Source: an uncultured Lachnospiraceae bacterium (GTDB lineage: Bacteria; Bacillota; Clostridia; Lachnospirales; Lachnospiraceae). From it: 64,000 bases of DNA. The position numbers were made by a program, and so were the translations under genes. Of the stretch, positions 17,644-27,220 are shown piece by piece; within the stretch, counting starts at the first letter, position 1; each line of letters begins with the position of its first letter. Location of the stretch: assembly GCA_934294885.1 (NCBI GenBank), contig CAKRAK010000007.1, positions 29,455 through 93,454 on the forward strand, written 5' to 3'. A model generated the notes under the pieces. The model saw only the letters and a list, made by a program, of their open reading frames with translations. It was not told the DNA's origin and ran no database searches.

Positions 17644-17672
17644 TTGCACATTTTTTCTTTTTCTTATATACT
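17644..17672 (+). promoter_or_regulatory. Candidate sigma-A promoter of the second ftsH
   Basis: TTGCAC at 17644-17649 and TATACT at 17667-17672 with a 17-base spacer, about 28 bases upstream of the start codon. The AGGAGG at 17693-17698 follows closely. Confidence 0.65.
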
Positions 17673-17706
17673 GTGTTTTGTTATAGAACGATAGGAGGAA
17701 ATTGGA

Positions 17707-19794
17707 TTGGAAGAAAATAATAAAAATAATAATTCAAATAATAATGACCGAAAGACACCAAATCGCAATTTTATGTTCATGTTAATCATGTCGATCATTA
17801 TGACTTTGATGTTTTTCTATGTGTACAATAATATTAAAGGAAGTAAGGTAGAGGAATTATCTTACGGACAATTCCTTGATATGTTAGAGGATGACCAGGT
17901 AGAGGAGGTAAAGATATACAGCTCTACTTTGGAGGTAACTCCTAAAAAAGATATTAAAAAAGATGCTAAGGACACTTCGGAAGAGAAGAAGAGTCAGAAG
18001 GATGACAGTAAGAAGGATAACACAGAGGATAGTAAAAAAACGACTCAGGATACAGAGGAGGCAGTATCGGAGGAAAAGGTTCCTGCAAGCTATGTAGAGG
18101 TTGACCCTTCAAAAACATATGTTGTTACACGGATTTCGGATTTGTATTTAATTGACCGTTTGGAGAAAGCAAAAGAAAATGGCAGCCTGGATTATGTTGC
18201 CATTGATGAAAGCGGTTCAGCCATGATTATGAATATCCTTTCCTGGGTATTGATGTTTGGCGTTGTTTACTTTATTTTGTGGCTGTTTATGCGCTCTATG
18301 AGCAAAGGCGGCGGCATGATGGGTATGGGAGTCGGAAAAAGTACCGCTAAGATGTATATGGAAAAAGAAACCGGTATTACCTTTGCAGATGTAGCAGGAC
18401 AGGAGGAATCAAAGGAATCCTTAAAAGAAATGGTTGATTTTCTTCATAATCCAAAACGCTATCTGGAGATTGGCGCAAAGCTTCCGAAAGGAGCATTGTT
18501 AGTAGGACCTCCGGGAACAGGTAAGACATTATTGGCAAAGGCTGTGGCAGGAGAAGCAAAGGTTCCGTTTTTCTCATTGTCAGGTTCTGATTTTGTGGAA
18601 TTATATGTTGGTGTAGGTGCATCACGAGTAAGAGATTTATTTAAACAGGCAAATGCAGTTGCGCCATGTATCATTTTCATAGATGAGATTGATGCCATTG
18701 GTAGAAGCCGTGACAGCAAATACGGTGGTGGAGATTCTGAACGGGAGCAGACGCTGAATCAGCTGCTTTCTGAGATGGATGGTTTTGATACCTCCAAGGG
18801 AATCGTTATATTAGCAGCTACAAACCGTCCGGAGGTGCTGGATAAAGCGTTGCTTCGTCCGGGACGATTTGATCGGCGGGTTATTGTGGAACGTCCGGAT
18901 TTGAAAGGACGAATTGAGACCTTAAAGGTACATGCCAAGAATGTAAAGATGGATGAGACCGTTGACTTTAAGGAGCTGGCACTTGCAACCTCCGGAGCCG
19001 TGGGAGCGGATCTTGCCAATATTGTGAATGAGGCAGCTTTAGCGGCAGTAAAGGCAGGCAGAGAATATGTTTGTCAGGCAGATTTGTTTGAATCCATTGA
19101 GGTTGTCTTTGCAGGTAAAGAGAAAAAAGACAGAATCCTTAACAAAGAGGAAAAACGAATTGTTGCATATCATGAAACCGGTCATGCACTAGCAACAGCG
19201 TTACAAAAGCATACCGAACCGGTACAAAAGATTACCATTATTCCAAGAACCATGGGTGCTTTGGGATATGTCATGCAGGTTCCGGAAGAGGAAAAATATC
19301 TAAATACCCAGATTGAGATGGAGAATAATCTGGTAACGTTATTAGCCGGACGTGCAGCAGAGGCAATCAAATTCCCATCCGTAACAACCGGAGCATCCAA
19401 TGATATGGAAAAGGCAACCAATCTTGCCAGAAGCATGGTGACCATGTACGGAATGTCAGAGAAGTTCGGAATGGTAACCTTGGAAAATGTACAGAACCGG
19501 TATTTGGACGGAAGAACTGTTATGAACTGTTCTGACGAGACAGCAACAAAGATTGATAACGAAGTTCGGAAGATGATGAAAAATGCATATCAGACAGCAT
19601 ACGATTTATTGGCAGCGCATGAGGATTTGCTGGATGCATTGGCAGAATACCTGATAGAGAAGGAAACCATAACCGGCAAGGAATTTATGAGTATATTTGA
19701 GGAGATTACCGGAGAAAGTCTGCAGGAAGCGAAGCCGGATTTGTCAGAGGATACGACAAAATACGCTCCGGATTCTAATGAGTCTGAGATTTAG
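17707..19794 (+). CDS. ftsH: ATP-dependent zinc metalloprotease FtsH (second copy)
   Basis: 695 residues with a TTG start, supported by AGGAGG 8 bases upstream. Membrane segments are at about 22-40 and 174-196. The extracytoplasmic domain between them carries a low-complexity Lys/Asp/Glu/Ser/Thr insert at about residues 80-125 that the first FtsH lacks. The AAA module has Walker A GPPGTGKT at 267-274 and Walker B FIDEID, and the protease has HETGH at 489-493. The catalytic core looks complete. The two FtsH proteins probably differ in substrates or partners through the extracytoplasmic domain. Confidence 0.95.
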   Translation: MEENNKNNNSNNNDRKTPNRNFMFMLIMSIIMTLMFFYVYNNIKGSKVEELSYGQFLDMLEDDQVEEVKIYSSTLEVTPKKDIKKDAKDTSEEKKSQKDDSKKDNTEDSKKTTQDTEEAVSEEKVPASYVEVDPSKTYVVTRISDLYLIDRLEKAKENGSLDYVAIDESGSAMIMNILSWVLMFGVVYFILWLFMRSMSKGGGMMGMGVGKSTAKMYMEKETGITFADVAGQEESKESLKEMVDFLHNPKRYLEIGAKLPKGALLVGPPGTGKTLLAKAVAGEAKVPFFSLSGSDFVELYVGVGASRVRDLFKQANAVAPCIIFIDEIDAIGRSRDSKYGGGDSEREQTLNQLLSEMDGFDTSKGIVILAATNRPEVLDKALLRPGRFDRRVIVERPDLKGRIETLKVHAKNVKMDETVDFKELALATSGAVGADLANIVNEAALAAVKAGREYVCQADLFESIEVVFAGKEKKDRILNKEEKRIVAYHETGHALATALQKHTEPVQKITIIPRTMGALGYVMQVPEEEKYLNTQIEMENNLVTLLAGRAAEAIKFPSVTTGASNDMEKATNLARSMVTMYGMSEKFGMVTLENVQNRYLDGRTVMNCSDETATKIDNEVRKMMKNAYQTAYDLLAAHEDLLDALAEYLIEKETITGKEFMSIFEEITGESLQEAKPDLSEDTTKYAPDSNESEI

Positions 19795-19850
19795 AGCGGC
19801 AATATGTCGGAAACAGATATGGACGTATGAATGTCTGTGAATAAGATTTA

Positions 19851-19885
19851 CAAAAGGGCACCACTTACTCGTGGCAGCCCTTTTG
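19851..19885 (+). terminator. Terminator after the second ftsH
   Basis: CAAAAGGGC pairs with GCCCTTTTG with an inner CCAC/GTGG stem. The T run is short, so termination may be partial, and uvrC follows 69 bases later. Confidence 0.7.
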
Positions 19886-19953
19886 CAGTTTGATGATGTG
19901 TGTAGTATTTTGCAATGCCAGCCGGGCAAGAACGGCAGGCATAGGGGATTGTT

Positions 19954-21774
19954 ATGAAAGAAGGATTTGATTTAGCGGAGGAATTAAAAAAACTGCCGGA
20001 GTGTCCCGGTGTTTATCTGATGCATGATAAAAAAGACGAAATTATATATGTGGGAAAGGCAATTCGTTTAAAACGCAGGGTCAGTTCCTATTTTCGGAAA
20101 ATTCCCAACCGGAGTCCGAAGATTGAAAAAATGATTTCGTTAATCGATTATTTTGAATATATTGTAACGGATTCGGAACTGGAAGCTCTTGTTTTGGAAA
20201 ACAACCTGATTAAGGAGCATCGTCCCAAATACAATACCATGCTAAAGGATGATAAAAGCTATCCTTTTATGAAGGTTACGGTGCAGGAGGATTTTCCCCG
20301 GGTTTTGTTTGCAAGACAGATGAAGAGGGACGGAGCGAAATATTTTGGTCCATACACGAGCTCCGCTGCGGTTAAAGATACCATTGAGCTGGTAAAAAAA
20401 TTGTATGGAATCAGAACCTGCAATAAATCCCTTCCGAAGGAAATCGGAGTAGGACGTCCCTGCCTGTATTATCAGATGAAGCAATGTGAAGCCCCCTGTC
20501 AGGGTTATATTTCCAAAGAGGATTACAGAAAGAAAATAGAGCAGCTGTTAGGCTTTCTGAATGGAGATTATAAGAAAGTAATAAAAGAGCTGGAGCAGAA
20601 GATGAAGGAGTTATCGGCACAGCTGGAGTTTGAGGAGGCTGCCAGATACCGGGATCTGATTGCCAGCGTGGAGCATGTAACCGGTTCCCAAAGGGTTGTC
20701 AAAACCGGTGGAGTGGATCAGGATGTAATTGCAATGGCAAGAAAGGGTTCGGAGGCTGTGGTGTCCCTGTTCTTTGTCAGGGATGGAAAGCTGCTTGGAA
20801 GAGAGCATTTTCATGTGGAACATTCCGATACGGATACCGGTTCTGACATTATAACGGCATTTATAAAGCAGTATTACAGCGGAACGCCTTTTATTCCCAA
20901 TGAATTATTAACGGAGTTTGAGACAGAAGAGCCGGAATTACTGGAACAGTGGCTTACAAAACGTCGTGGAGGCCGTGTACACATTATTACACCTCAAAAG
21001 GGTGAAAAGCATAAGATGATTGACCTTGCAAGAGAGAACGCCAATATTGTATTGTCCAGAGATATAGAAAAATTAAAACGGGAAGAAGCAAGAACCATAG
21101 GAGCCTGTAATGAACTGGCGAAGCTGTTGGGGCTTGAAAGCGCATTTCGGTTAGAGGCTTTTGATATTTCCAATACAAGCGGATTTTTGTCCGTTGCCTC
21201 CATGGTGGTATTTGAAAAAGGAAAACCGCGAAAAAATGAATATCGTAAATTCAAATTGAAAACGGTTACGGGTCCGGATGATTATAAGAGTATGGAAGAG
21301 GTTTTAACCAGGCGCTTTACAGATGAACGAATGGATGTATACCCGGATATCCTTATGATGGATGGTGGACGTGGTCAGGTAAATGTTGCACTAAAGGTCT
21401 TAGATCAACTCCATCTGAATATTCCGGTATGTGGCATGGTAAAGGATGATAATCATAGAACCCGGGGGTTATATTACCAAAATCAGGAAATTAATTTTCC
21501 GAAAAACAGTGAAGTGTTCGGTATGATAACAAGGCTGCAGGATGAAGCCCATCGGTTCGCCATTACTTATCATAAGCAGCTAAGGGGGAAAGAGCAGGTT
21601 CACAGTGTTTTGGATGATATCAAGGGTGTCGGTCCCCAGCGAAGAAAAGCTCTGATGAAACATTTTAAGGAAATTCAGAAAATTCGGGATGCCCGGATAG
21701 AGGAACTGGCAGCCGTAGAGGGAATGACGGAAACGGTTGCACAGGCTGTTTATGATTTTTTTCATGAATCGTAA
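19954..21774 (+). CDS. uvrC: Excinuclease ABC subunit C
   Basis: 606 residues. The N-terminal GIY-YIG nuclease has GVYLM at 19-23 and IYVGKA at 31-36. The UVR domain lies at about residues 203-238. The C-terminal RNase H-like nuclease includes FDISNTSG and DGGRGQV, and a helix-hairpin-helix (GVGPQRRKAL) closes the protein. UvrC makes both incisions around a DNA lesion after loading by UvrA and UvrB. hprK follows closely, so uvrC and the sugar-sensing genes may share transcripts. Confidence 0.96.
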   Translation: MKEGFDLAEELKKLPECPGVYLMHDKKDEIIYVGKAIRLKRRVSSYFRKIPNRSPKIEKMISLIDYFEYIVTDSELEALVLENNLIKEHRPKYNTMLKDDKSYPFMKVTVQEDFPRVLFARQMKRDGAKYFGPYTSSAAVKDTIELVKKLYGIRTCNKSLPKEIGVGRPCLYYQMKQCEAPCQGYISKEDYRKKIEQLLGFLNGDYKKVIKELEQKMKELSAQLEFEEAARYRDLIASVEHVTGSQRVVKTGGVDQDVIAMARKGSEAVVSLFFVRDGKLLGREHFHVEHSDTDTGSDIITAFIKQYYSGTPFIPNELLTEFETEEPELLEQWLTKRRGGRVHIITPQKGEKHKMIDLARENANIVLSRDIEKLKREEARTIGACNELAKLLGLESAFRLEAFDISNTSGFLSVASMVVFEKGKPRKNEYRKFKLKTVTGPDDYKSMEEVLTRRFTDERMDVYPDILMMDGGRGQVNVALKVLDQLHLNIPVCGMVKDDNHRTRGLYYQNQEINFPKNSEVFGMITRLQDEAHRFAITYHKQLRGKEQVHSVLDDIKGVGPQRRKALMKHFKEIQKIRDARIEELAAVEGMTETVAQAVYDFFHES

Positions 21775-21855
21775 AAAGGATGAATGATTTTATTGCTGAA
21801 AACATCATTTACAGATATAATAAAGGATACAGAAATGATACAGGGGAGGTTACAG

Positions 21856-22797
21856 ATGTATTCTATTACGTTAACGCAGTTTATTGAGAAGTTAAAATTA
21901 ACCAATCATACACCGGAAATCGACACTGACAAAATCCTGATTACGGATCCGGATATTAACCGGCCGGCAGTACAGTTGTCGGGATTCTTTGAACATTTTG
22001 ATGCGGTTCGGATTCAGATTTGCGGAAATGTTGAGCATGCTTACATAAGCAGCATACATGACCGGGATGAGACTGCCATGATTTTTGATAAATTATTCCA
22101 GTACAAATTCCCGTGTATGGTATTTTGCAGGGATTTGGTTCCTCAGGATTTTGTAATTGAGGCAGGGAAAAAACATGGTGTCCCGGTACTGACATCACCT
22201 GCAACCACATCTGCATTTGTACATGAGACGGTACGGTGGCTGCATGTGGAACTGGCACCTCGTATTTCCATTCATGCGGTATTGGTAGATGTATACGGCG
22301 TGGGTGTTTTGATTAAAGGAGAAAGTGGTATCGGTAAATCAGAGGCAGCTTTGGAATTGATCAAACGTGGACATCGTCTTGTATCCGATGATGTAGTTGA
22401 GATTAAGAAGGTATCCAATGATACACTGGTAGGATCTTCACCGGAGACAACGAGACACTTTATAGAATTGCGTGGTATTGGTATTATAGATGTAAAGGCA
22501 TTGTTTGGTTACGAATGTGTCAAATTAACACAGGGAATTGACCTTGTGATTAATTTAGAAGAATGGGATAAAGAAAGTAACTACGACCGTCTGGGTCTTG
22601 AGGATCAATATGATGAGATATTAGGTAATAAAGTCGTATCTCATAATATTCCAATCCGTCCGGGTCGGAATATTGCCATCATCGTAGAGTCTGCCGCTGT
22701 TAATTTCCGTCAGAAGCAGATGGGTTATAATGCGGCTCAGGAATTATATAACAGAGTAACATCCAATATGGCAAAAGGACAGAATCAGAATAAATAA
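21856..22797 (+). CDS. hprK: HPr kinase/phosphorylase
   Basis: 313 residues from the ATG at 21856, which has GGGGAGG 6 bases upstream; the frame is open to 21784, but the chosen start gives the usual length (about 310). Walker A GESGIGKS is at residues 155-162, the VLVDVYGVGVL strand precedes it, and the family signature ELRGIGIIDV is at about 204-213. HprK phosphorylates Ser46 of HPr or Crh in response to ATP and glycolytic intermediates and reverses this with phosphate. In this window only the Crh-like protein offers Ser46. glk follows after 23 bases. Confidence 0.95.
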   Translation: MYSITLTQFIEKLKLTNHTPEIDTDKILITDPDINRPAVQLSGFFEHFDAVRIQICGNVEHAYISSIHDRDETAMIFDKLFQYKFPCMVFCRDLVPQDFVIEAGKKHGVPVLTSPATTSAFVHETVRWLHVELAPRISIHAVLVDVYGVGVLIKGESGIGKSEAALELIKRGHRLVSDDVVEIKKVSNDTLVGSSPETTRHFIELRGIGIIDVKALFGYECVKLTQGIDLVINLEEWDKESNYDRLGLEDQYDEILGNKVVSHNIPIRPGRNIAIIVESAAVNFRQKQMGYNAAQELYNRVTSNMAKGQNQNK

Positions 22798-22820
22798 TAA
22801 AATAACAGGAGGAATATAAA

Positions 22821-23762
22821 ATGAAAAACTATGTATTTGGAGTTGATATCGGGGGAACAACAGTAAAACTTGGTTTCTTTAAGTCAGAGGGAACTTTAGT
22901 GGATAAATGGGAGATTCCGACCAGAAAGGACGAGGGCGGAAGATTTATTCTGCCGGATGTTGCAGCAAGTCTGGAAGCAAAGCTTCAAGAACAGGGTGTC
23001 AGCAAGGATGATGTAGCCGGTGTTGGTATCGGTGTTCCGGGACCGGTCAGAGATGACGGAACGGTACTTCGTTGCGTAAATCTTGGCTGGGGCGTTTTTA
23101 ATGTAGAAGAAGAGTTTGAAAAATTGTTCGGACTTCCTGCTAAGGTAGGAAATGATGCAAATATGGCATCTCTTGGTGAGATGTGGCAAGGTGGCGGTAA
23201 AGGTTTTAAGTCTATTGTTATGGTTACTTTGGGAACCGGTGTTGGTGGCGGAATTATCGTAAATGGAAAGATGCTTTCCGGTAATAACGGTGCCGGTGGA
23301 GAGATTGGACATATTTGTGTAAATGTAGAAGAGACAGAGGTATGTGGCTGTGGTAAAAAGGGTTGTCTGGAACAGTATACATCTGCAACGGGTATTACAA
23401 GAATGGCAGAACGTGCCCTGAATAATACAGACCGTGCATCGAAGCTTCGCAGTGTACAGTACATTTCCGCAAAAGAAATTTTTGATGCGGCAAAAGAGGG
23501 TGATGATCTGGCACTTGAACTGGTAGAAGATCATGGTAAAACTCTTGGTAAGGCATTGGCAACCGTTGCCTGTGTTTGTGATCCGGAAGCATTTGTAATT
23601 GGCGGAGGCGTATCAAAAGCAGGAGAAATCCTTGTAAACACAACAAAAAAATACTATCAGCAGTTTGTATTCCATGCATGCAGAGATACCAAATTCGTAC
23701 TGGCTACACTTGGAAATGATGCAGGAATTTACGGCTGTGCAGAGGCTGTACTGACAAAGTAA
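22821..23762 (+). CDS. glk: ROK-family glucokinase
   Basis: 313 residues. The ATP site is DIGGTTVKLG at residues 9-18, the sugar-binding residues include ND at 111-112 and EIGH at 161-164, and the ROK zinc motif CGCGKKGC is at 175-182. It phosphorylates free glucose to glucose 6-phosphate with ATP. Its position directly after hprK links it to sugar sensing. It is preceded by ACAGGAGGA and closed by a strong terminator. Confidence 0.93.
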   Translation: MKNYVFGVDIGGTTVKLGFFKSEGTLVDKWEIPTRKDEGGRFILPDVAASLEAKLQEQGVSKDDVAGVGIGVPGPVRDDGTVLRCVNLGWGVFNVEEEFEKLFGLPAKVGNDANMASLGEMWQGGGKGFKSIVMVTLGTGVGGGIIVNGKMLSGNNGAGGEIGHICVNVEETEVCGCGKKGCLEQYTSATGITRMAERALNNTDRASKLRSVQYISAKEIFDAAKEGDDLALELVEDHGKTLGKALATVACVCDPEAFVIGGGVSKAGEILVNTTKKYYQQFVFHACRDTKFVLATLGNDAGIYGCAEAVLTK

Positions 23763-23803
23763 TGGATGAATTTGTATAAAATATTACAAATTTGTTAAAA
23801 AAC

Positions 23804-23834
23804 ACAAAAGGGGGTGTTGAATCCCCCTTTTTTT
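23804..23834 (+). terminator. Terminator after glk
   Basis: AAAAGGGGG pairs with CCCCCTTTT around an 8-base loop, with a T7 run. Confidence 0.92.
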
Positions 23835-23973
23835 CGTGGCTTTGTACATTGATTTTCTGAAAGGGGATAGAATATAATGATACGTGGGTTTTCAGAATCC
23901 GTGATATTTTGGGAATAATCATATAACTGTGAGACATATAGTTACTATAATCGGTTAGAAGAATTCAGATAGA

Positions 23974-24909
23974 ATGGGAAGAAAGATGGAAAAAGGGTTA
24001 TTAGAAGAATTATATAGAATTGCCGGAGCATCAAATGTTAAGTTGAATGAGCCTATGAAGAATCACACAACCTTTCGAATCGGCGGTCCGGCGGATTGTT
24101 ATGTAACACCCGGAACGGTGGAAGAGCTTGGCCAGGTGTTATCCTCCTGTCAGGCTGCAAAGGTGCCTGTATTTATTATGGGTAACGGAAGCAATATTCT
24201 TGTCAGCGATGAGGGAATGGAAGGTGTTGTGATCCAATTGTCCGGAAGATTGAATCATTGCAGTGTGGATGGAAATGTAATAAAGGCACAATCAGGAGTT
24301 CTTCTTTCAAAGCTTGGCGCCCTTGCAAGACAGGAGTCTTTAACAGGCTTTGAGTTTGCGGCAGGGATTCCGGGAACCTTAGGAGGTGCCGTTGTTATGA
24401 ATGCCGGTGCCTATGGTGGAGAAATGAAAGACGTGATTACAGCTGTTCAGGTAATGGATCAGAAGGGTAATCTGTTAGAGATTCCGGGGGCGGATATGGA
24501 ATTTTCCTATCGTCACAGCATTGTTGCCAAAAAGAATTATATCGTAATCGGAGCAACCATAACCTTGCAGCCGGGTGATGAAGCGGCAATTACAGCAAGG
24601 ATGGAGGAGCTTGCCATTGCAAGAAAGACCAAACAGCCATTGGAATATCCAAGTGCCGGTTCTACCTTTAAAAGACCGGAGGGGTATTTTGCGGGAAAGC
24701 TGATTCAGGATGCAGATTTAAGAGGCTATCGGGTGGGAGATGCACAGGTTTCGGAAAAACATTGTGGATTTGTGATCAACCGTGGAAATGCAACGGCAAA
24801 GGATGTGCAACGGCTGATTTTGGATGTACAGGAAAAGGTAAAAAATCAGTTTGGAGTAGAATTAGAACCTGAGATTTGTCAGGTCGGCAGGATAAAAGAG
24901 GATAAATAA
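23974..24909 (+). CDS. murB: UDP-N-acetylmuramate dehydrogenase
   Basis: 311 residues. The FAD-binding region shows TTFRIGGPAD, MGNGSNILVSD and IPGTLGGAVVMNAGAYG. The catalytic Ser lies in AGSTFKRPEG of the C-terminal domain. MurB reduces UDP-GlcNAc-enolpyruvate to UDP-MurNAc with NADPH in peptidoglycan precursor synthesis. An ATG at 23986 is also possible and has GAAGAAAG before it. Its TAA overlaps the rapZ ATG by one base, so murB, rapZ, whiA and crh form one operon. Confidence 0.94.
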   Translation: MGRKMEKGLLEELYRIAGASNVKLNEPMKNHTTFRIGGPADCYVTPGTVEELGQVLSSCQAAKVPVFIMGNGSNILVSDEGMEGVVIQLSGRLNHCSVDGNVIKAQSGVLLSKLGALARQESLTGFEFAAGIPGTLGGAVVMNAGAYGGEMKDVITAVQVMDQKGNLLEIPGADMEFSYRHSIVAKKNYIVIGATITLQPGDEAAITARMEELAIARKTKQPLEYPSAGSTFKRPEGYFAGKLIQDADLRGYRVGDAQVSEKHCGFVINRGNATAKDVQRLILDVQEKVKNQFGVELEPEICQVGRIKEDK

Positions 24910-25781
24910 TGAGATTTGTTATTGTAACCGGCATGAGTGGAGCCGGAAAAAGTACAGCCTTAAAAACATTAGAGGATATGGGATATTTTTGTGTGGACAA
25001 TCTTCCGATTCAGTTAATGATTCGGTTTGCGGAGATTGCCTACTCAAAAGATAATGATACAGATAATGTGGCAGTAGGGGTAGATATTCGTAACGGAGTA
25101 TATCTGGAACGATTTTCCGGCTGTCTTCAGGAATTGAAAAAATCAAAATACAATTATGAAATACTCTTCTTAGATTCCAATGATGATGTACTGATCAAAA
25201 GATACAAGGAAACAAGAAGAAATCATCCCCTTGCCAGAACCGGGCGGATTGAGGATGGTATAAAGCTGGAACGGAGTAAGATTGCATTTCTTCGAAAAGA
25301 AGCAGATTATATTATTGATACGACCAGTCTTCTTACGAGAGAATTAAAAATAGAATTAGATAAAATATTTTTGAAAAATCAGGAATACAGTAATTTTATC
25401 ATTAATGTGGAATCCTTTGGCTTCAAGTATGGAATACCAAGGGATGCAGACCTGGTTTTTGATGTGCGTTTTTTACCAAACCCTTATTATGACCTGGAGC
25501 TGCGCCCGTTGACGGGAAATGATGAAGCCATCTGGGATTTTGTAATGCAGCATGATGAGGCAAAGGAATTTTTGAACAAGGTTACGGATTTGCTGGAGTT
25601 TCTGATTCCCAATTATATCAAAGAAGGAAAGAACGGTCTTGTGGTTGCAATAGGCTGCACCGGTGGAAAGCATCGTTCCGTAACATTGGCAAATGGAATA
25701 TATCAGGAACTGAAATTGTTGCCCTACAGTGTAAAAATTGACCATAGAGATATAGAAAAAGATGCAGTAAGAAAGGGATAG
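24909..25781 (+). CDS. rapZ: RNase adapter protein RapZ (YvcJ)
   Basis: 290 residues. Walker A GMSGAGKS is at residues 8-15, and the C-terminal half ends with the conserved IGCTGGKHRSV. RapZ/YvcJ is a nucleotide-binding protein. In Escherichia coli it guides RNase E to a small RNA that controls GlmS; in Bacillus it affects competence. Its coupling to murB suggests a link to cell-wall amino sugar supply. The gene yvcK, which lies between rapZ and whiA in Bacillus, is missing here. Confidence 0.95.
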   Translation: MRFVIVTGMSGAGKSTALKTLEDMGYFCVDNLPIQLMIRFAEIAYSKDNDTDNVAVGVDIRNGVYLERFSGCLQELKKSKYNYEILFLDSNDDVLIKRYKETRRNHPLARTGRIEDGIKLERSKIAFLRKEADYIIDTTSLLTRELKIELDKIFLKNQEYSNFIINVESFGFKYGIPRDADLVFDVRFLPNPYYDLELRPLTGNDEAIWDFVMQHDEAKEFLNKVTDLLEFLIPNYIKEGKNGLVVAIGCTGGKHRSVTLANGIYQELKLLPYSVKIDHRDIEKDAVRKG

Positions 25782-25784
25782 TGT

Positions 25785-26789
25785 ATGTCGTTTTCAACAA
25801 AGGTAAAGGAAGAAATTGGCAGACATCTAAGTAAAAGCAGACATTGTCAGATTGCTGAGCTGTTAGCTTTGGTTCTTGCAACCGGTGAGGTTTCCTTTCA
25901 GGACAAACAGCTGACTCTGCTTCTGCATCCCGAGAATGAATTGATTCGAAAAAAAATATGCCTTTTGCTGGATATTCTTTTTGATAAACAGATTGTCTGC
26001 AAAGCAGACGAAAAAAATATCTTGATCGACGATAGGGATATGGCAGATCATATATTGCAGACATTAAAATTGCAGGATTATGTGGATTTTCTGGAAGAGG
26101 ATTGGTTAGATGAGGAAGAGTTGTCTGTTATGGAAGAGGATGAAGTTACTTATGTATCCTCCCATGCAATTTCTTTGCAGAACTGTCAGTTTCCAAAGCA
26201 GGTAATTCAAAAGGAATGTTGTAAAAAAGCATTTCTGCGAGGTATATTTCTGGCAACCGGGTCCGTTAGTGACCCAAGTAAGGCGTATCATTTTGAGATT
26301 GTTGTCCGGAATAAGGACATGGCGACTTATATACGGGATGTGATACAAAGCTTTTCTTTGGATGCCAAGATAACAAAGAGAAAAAAATACTATATTGTTT
26401 ATTTAAAAGAAGGTGCTATGATTGTAGATATGCTGAAGGTTATGGAAGCAAGTGTGAATCTGATGGATATGGAAAATGTACTGATTTTAAAGGAAATGAG
26501 AAATGATATTAACCGGCGTGTGAACTGTGAAACTGCCAATATTAAGAAAACAGTGAATGCCGCGCGGCGTCAGATTCATGATATTGAATACATTATGCAG
26601 ACAAAAGGAATTCAGTATTTAAGTCCTTCCTTAAGGGAAATCGCCCAACTTCGGTTAGAGGAACCGGATGCAAATCTGAATGAATTGGGAGAAATGTTGA
26701 ATCCACCGGTATCAAAATCCGGTGTCAATCATAGATTAAGAAAAATCAGTGAAATTGCAAATGAATTAAGAGAATATAATCGCAATTAA
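25785..26789 (+). CDS. whiA: Sporulation and division regulator WhiA
   Basis: 334 residues. The N-terminal two thirds is a LAGLIDADG-like domain (the FLRGIFLATGSVSDP stretch is typical) and the C-terminal third is a helix-turn-helix with SPSLREIAQLRLE and PPVSKSGVNHRLRK. In Streptomyces WhiA is a sporulation transcription factor. In Bacillus it affects division and chromosome segregation. It starts 3 bases after rapZ and is followed 13 bases later by the Crh-like gene, the order known from Bacillus apart from the missing yvcK. Confidence 0.95.
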   Translation: MSFSTKVKEEIGRHLSKSRHCQIAELLALVLATGEVSFQDKQLTLLLHPENELIRKKICLLLDILFDKQIVCKADEKNILIDDRDMADHILQTLKLQDYVDFLEEDWLDEEELSVMEEDEVTYVSSHAISLQNCQFPKQVIQKECCKKAFLRGIFLATGSVSDPSKAYHFEIVVRNKDMATYIRDVIQSFSLDAKITKRKKYYIVYLKEGAMIVDMLKVMEASVNLMDMENVLILKEMRNDINRRVNCETANIKKTVNAARRQIHDIEYIMQTKGIQYLSPSLREIAQLRLEEPDANLNELGEMLNPPVSKSGVNHRLRKISEIANELREYNRN

Positions 26790-26802
26790 GGAGGATAATG
26801 AA

Positions 26803-27060
26803 ATGGTTAGTGAGACAGTAAAAGTAAATTTGGTAAAGGATGCAGAAGCAAGACCGGTTGCGGTGCTGGTACAGACAGCAAGTCAGTTTGACAGTAAGAT
26901 TTATATTAAATTAGAGGATAAAAACATCAATGCAAAAAGTATTATGGGAATGATGAGCATTGGTCTTACCCAGGATTCGGAAGTAACCGTAACCGCAGAA
27001 GGTGATGATGAGGAAAAAGCTCTTGAAACGATTGTGAACTATCTTAGAAATGCAAAATAA
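26803..27060 (+). CDS. crh: HPr-like catabolite repression protein Crh
   Basis: 85 residues of the HPr fold. At the catalytic position it has Glu15 (AEARP instead of IHARP), so it cannot accept phosphate from enzyme I. It keeps the full Ser46 context NAKSIMGMMS. This is the Crh pattern, where Bacillus Crh has Gln15. After HprK phosphorylation of Ser46, Crh acts as a corepressor for CcpA. The position directly after whiA is that of Bacillus crh. Glu15 could mimic a permanently phosphorylated histidine site. Confidence 0.9.
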   Translation: MVSETVKVNLVKDAEARPVAVLVQTASQFDSKIYIKLEDKNINAKSIMGMMSIGLTQDSEVTVTAEGDDEEKALETIVNYLRNAK

Positions 27061-27220
27061 ATCTGTTAAATAATGGGTTTAAAATCTTGCCCTTTAAGAG
27101 GTGCTGTGATAAACTTATAGATGGTTGTTTGCAAATATATATAACAAGAATCAAACGCAATCAATATATAAGTATGATAGAGTGAACCGGTTGGTGAATA
27201 TAGAAAAGTAGGTGAGGGAA

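Noticed and set aside
22896..23534. Minus-strand open frame of 212 codons inside glk
   Set aside because: It is antisense to the ROK kinase and shows no protein-like composition.
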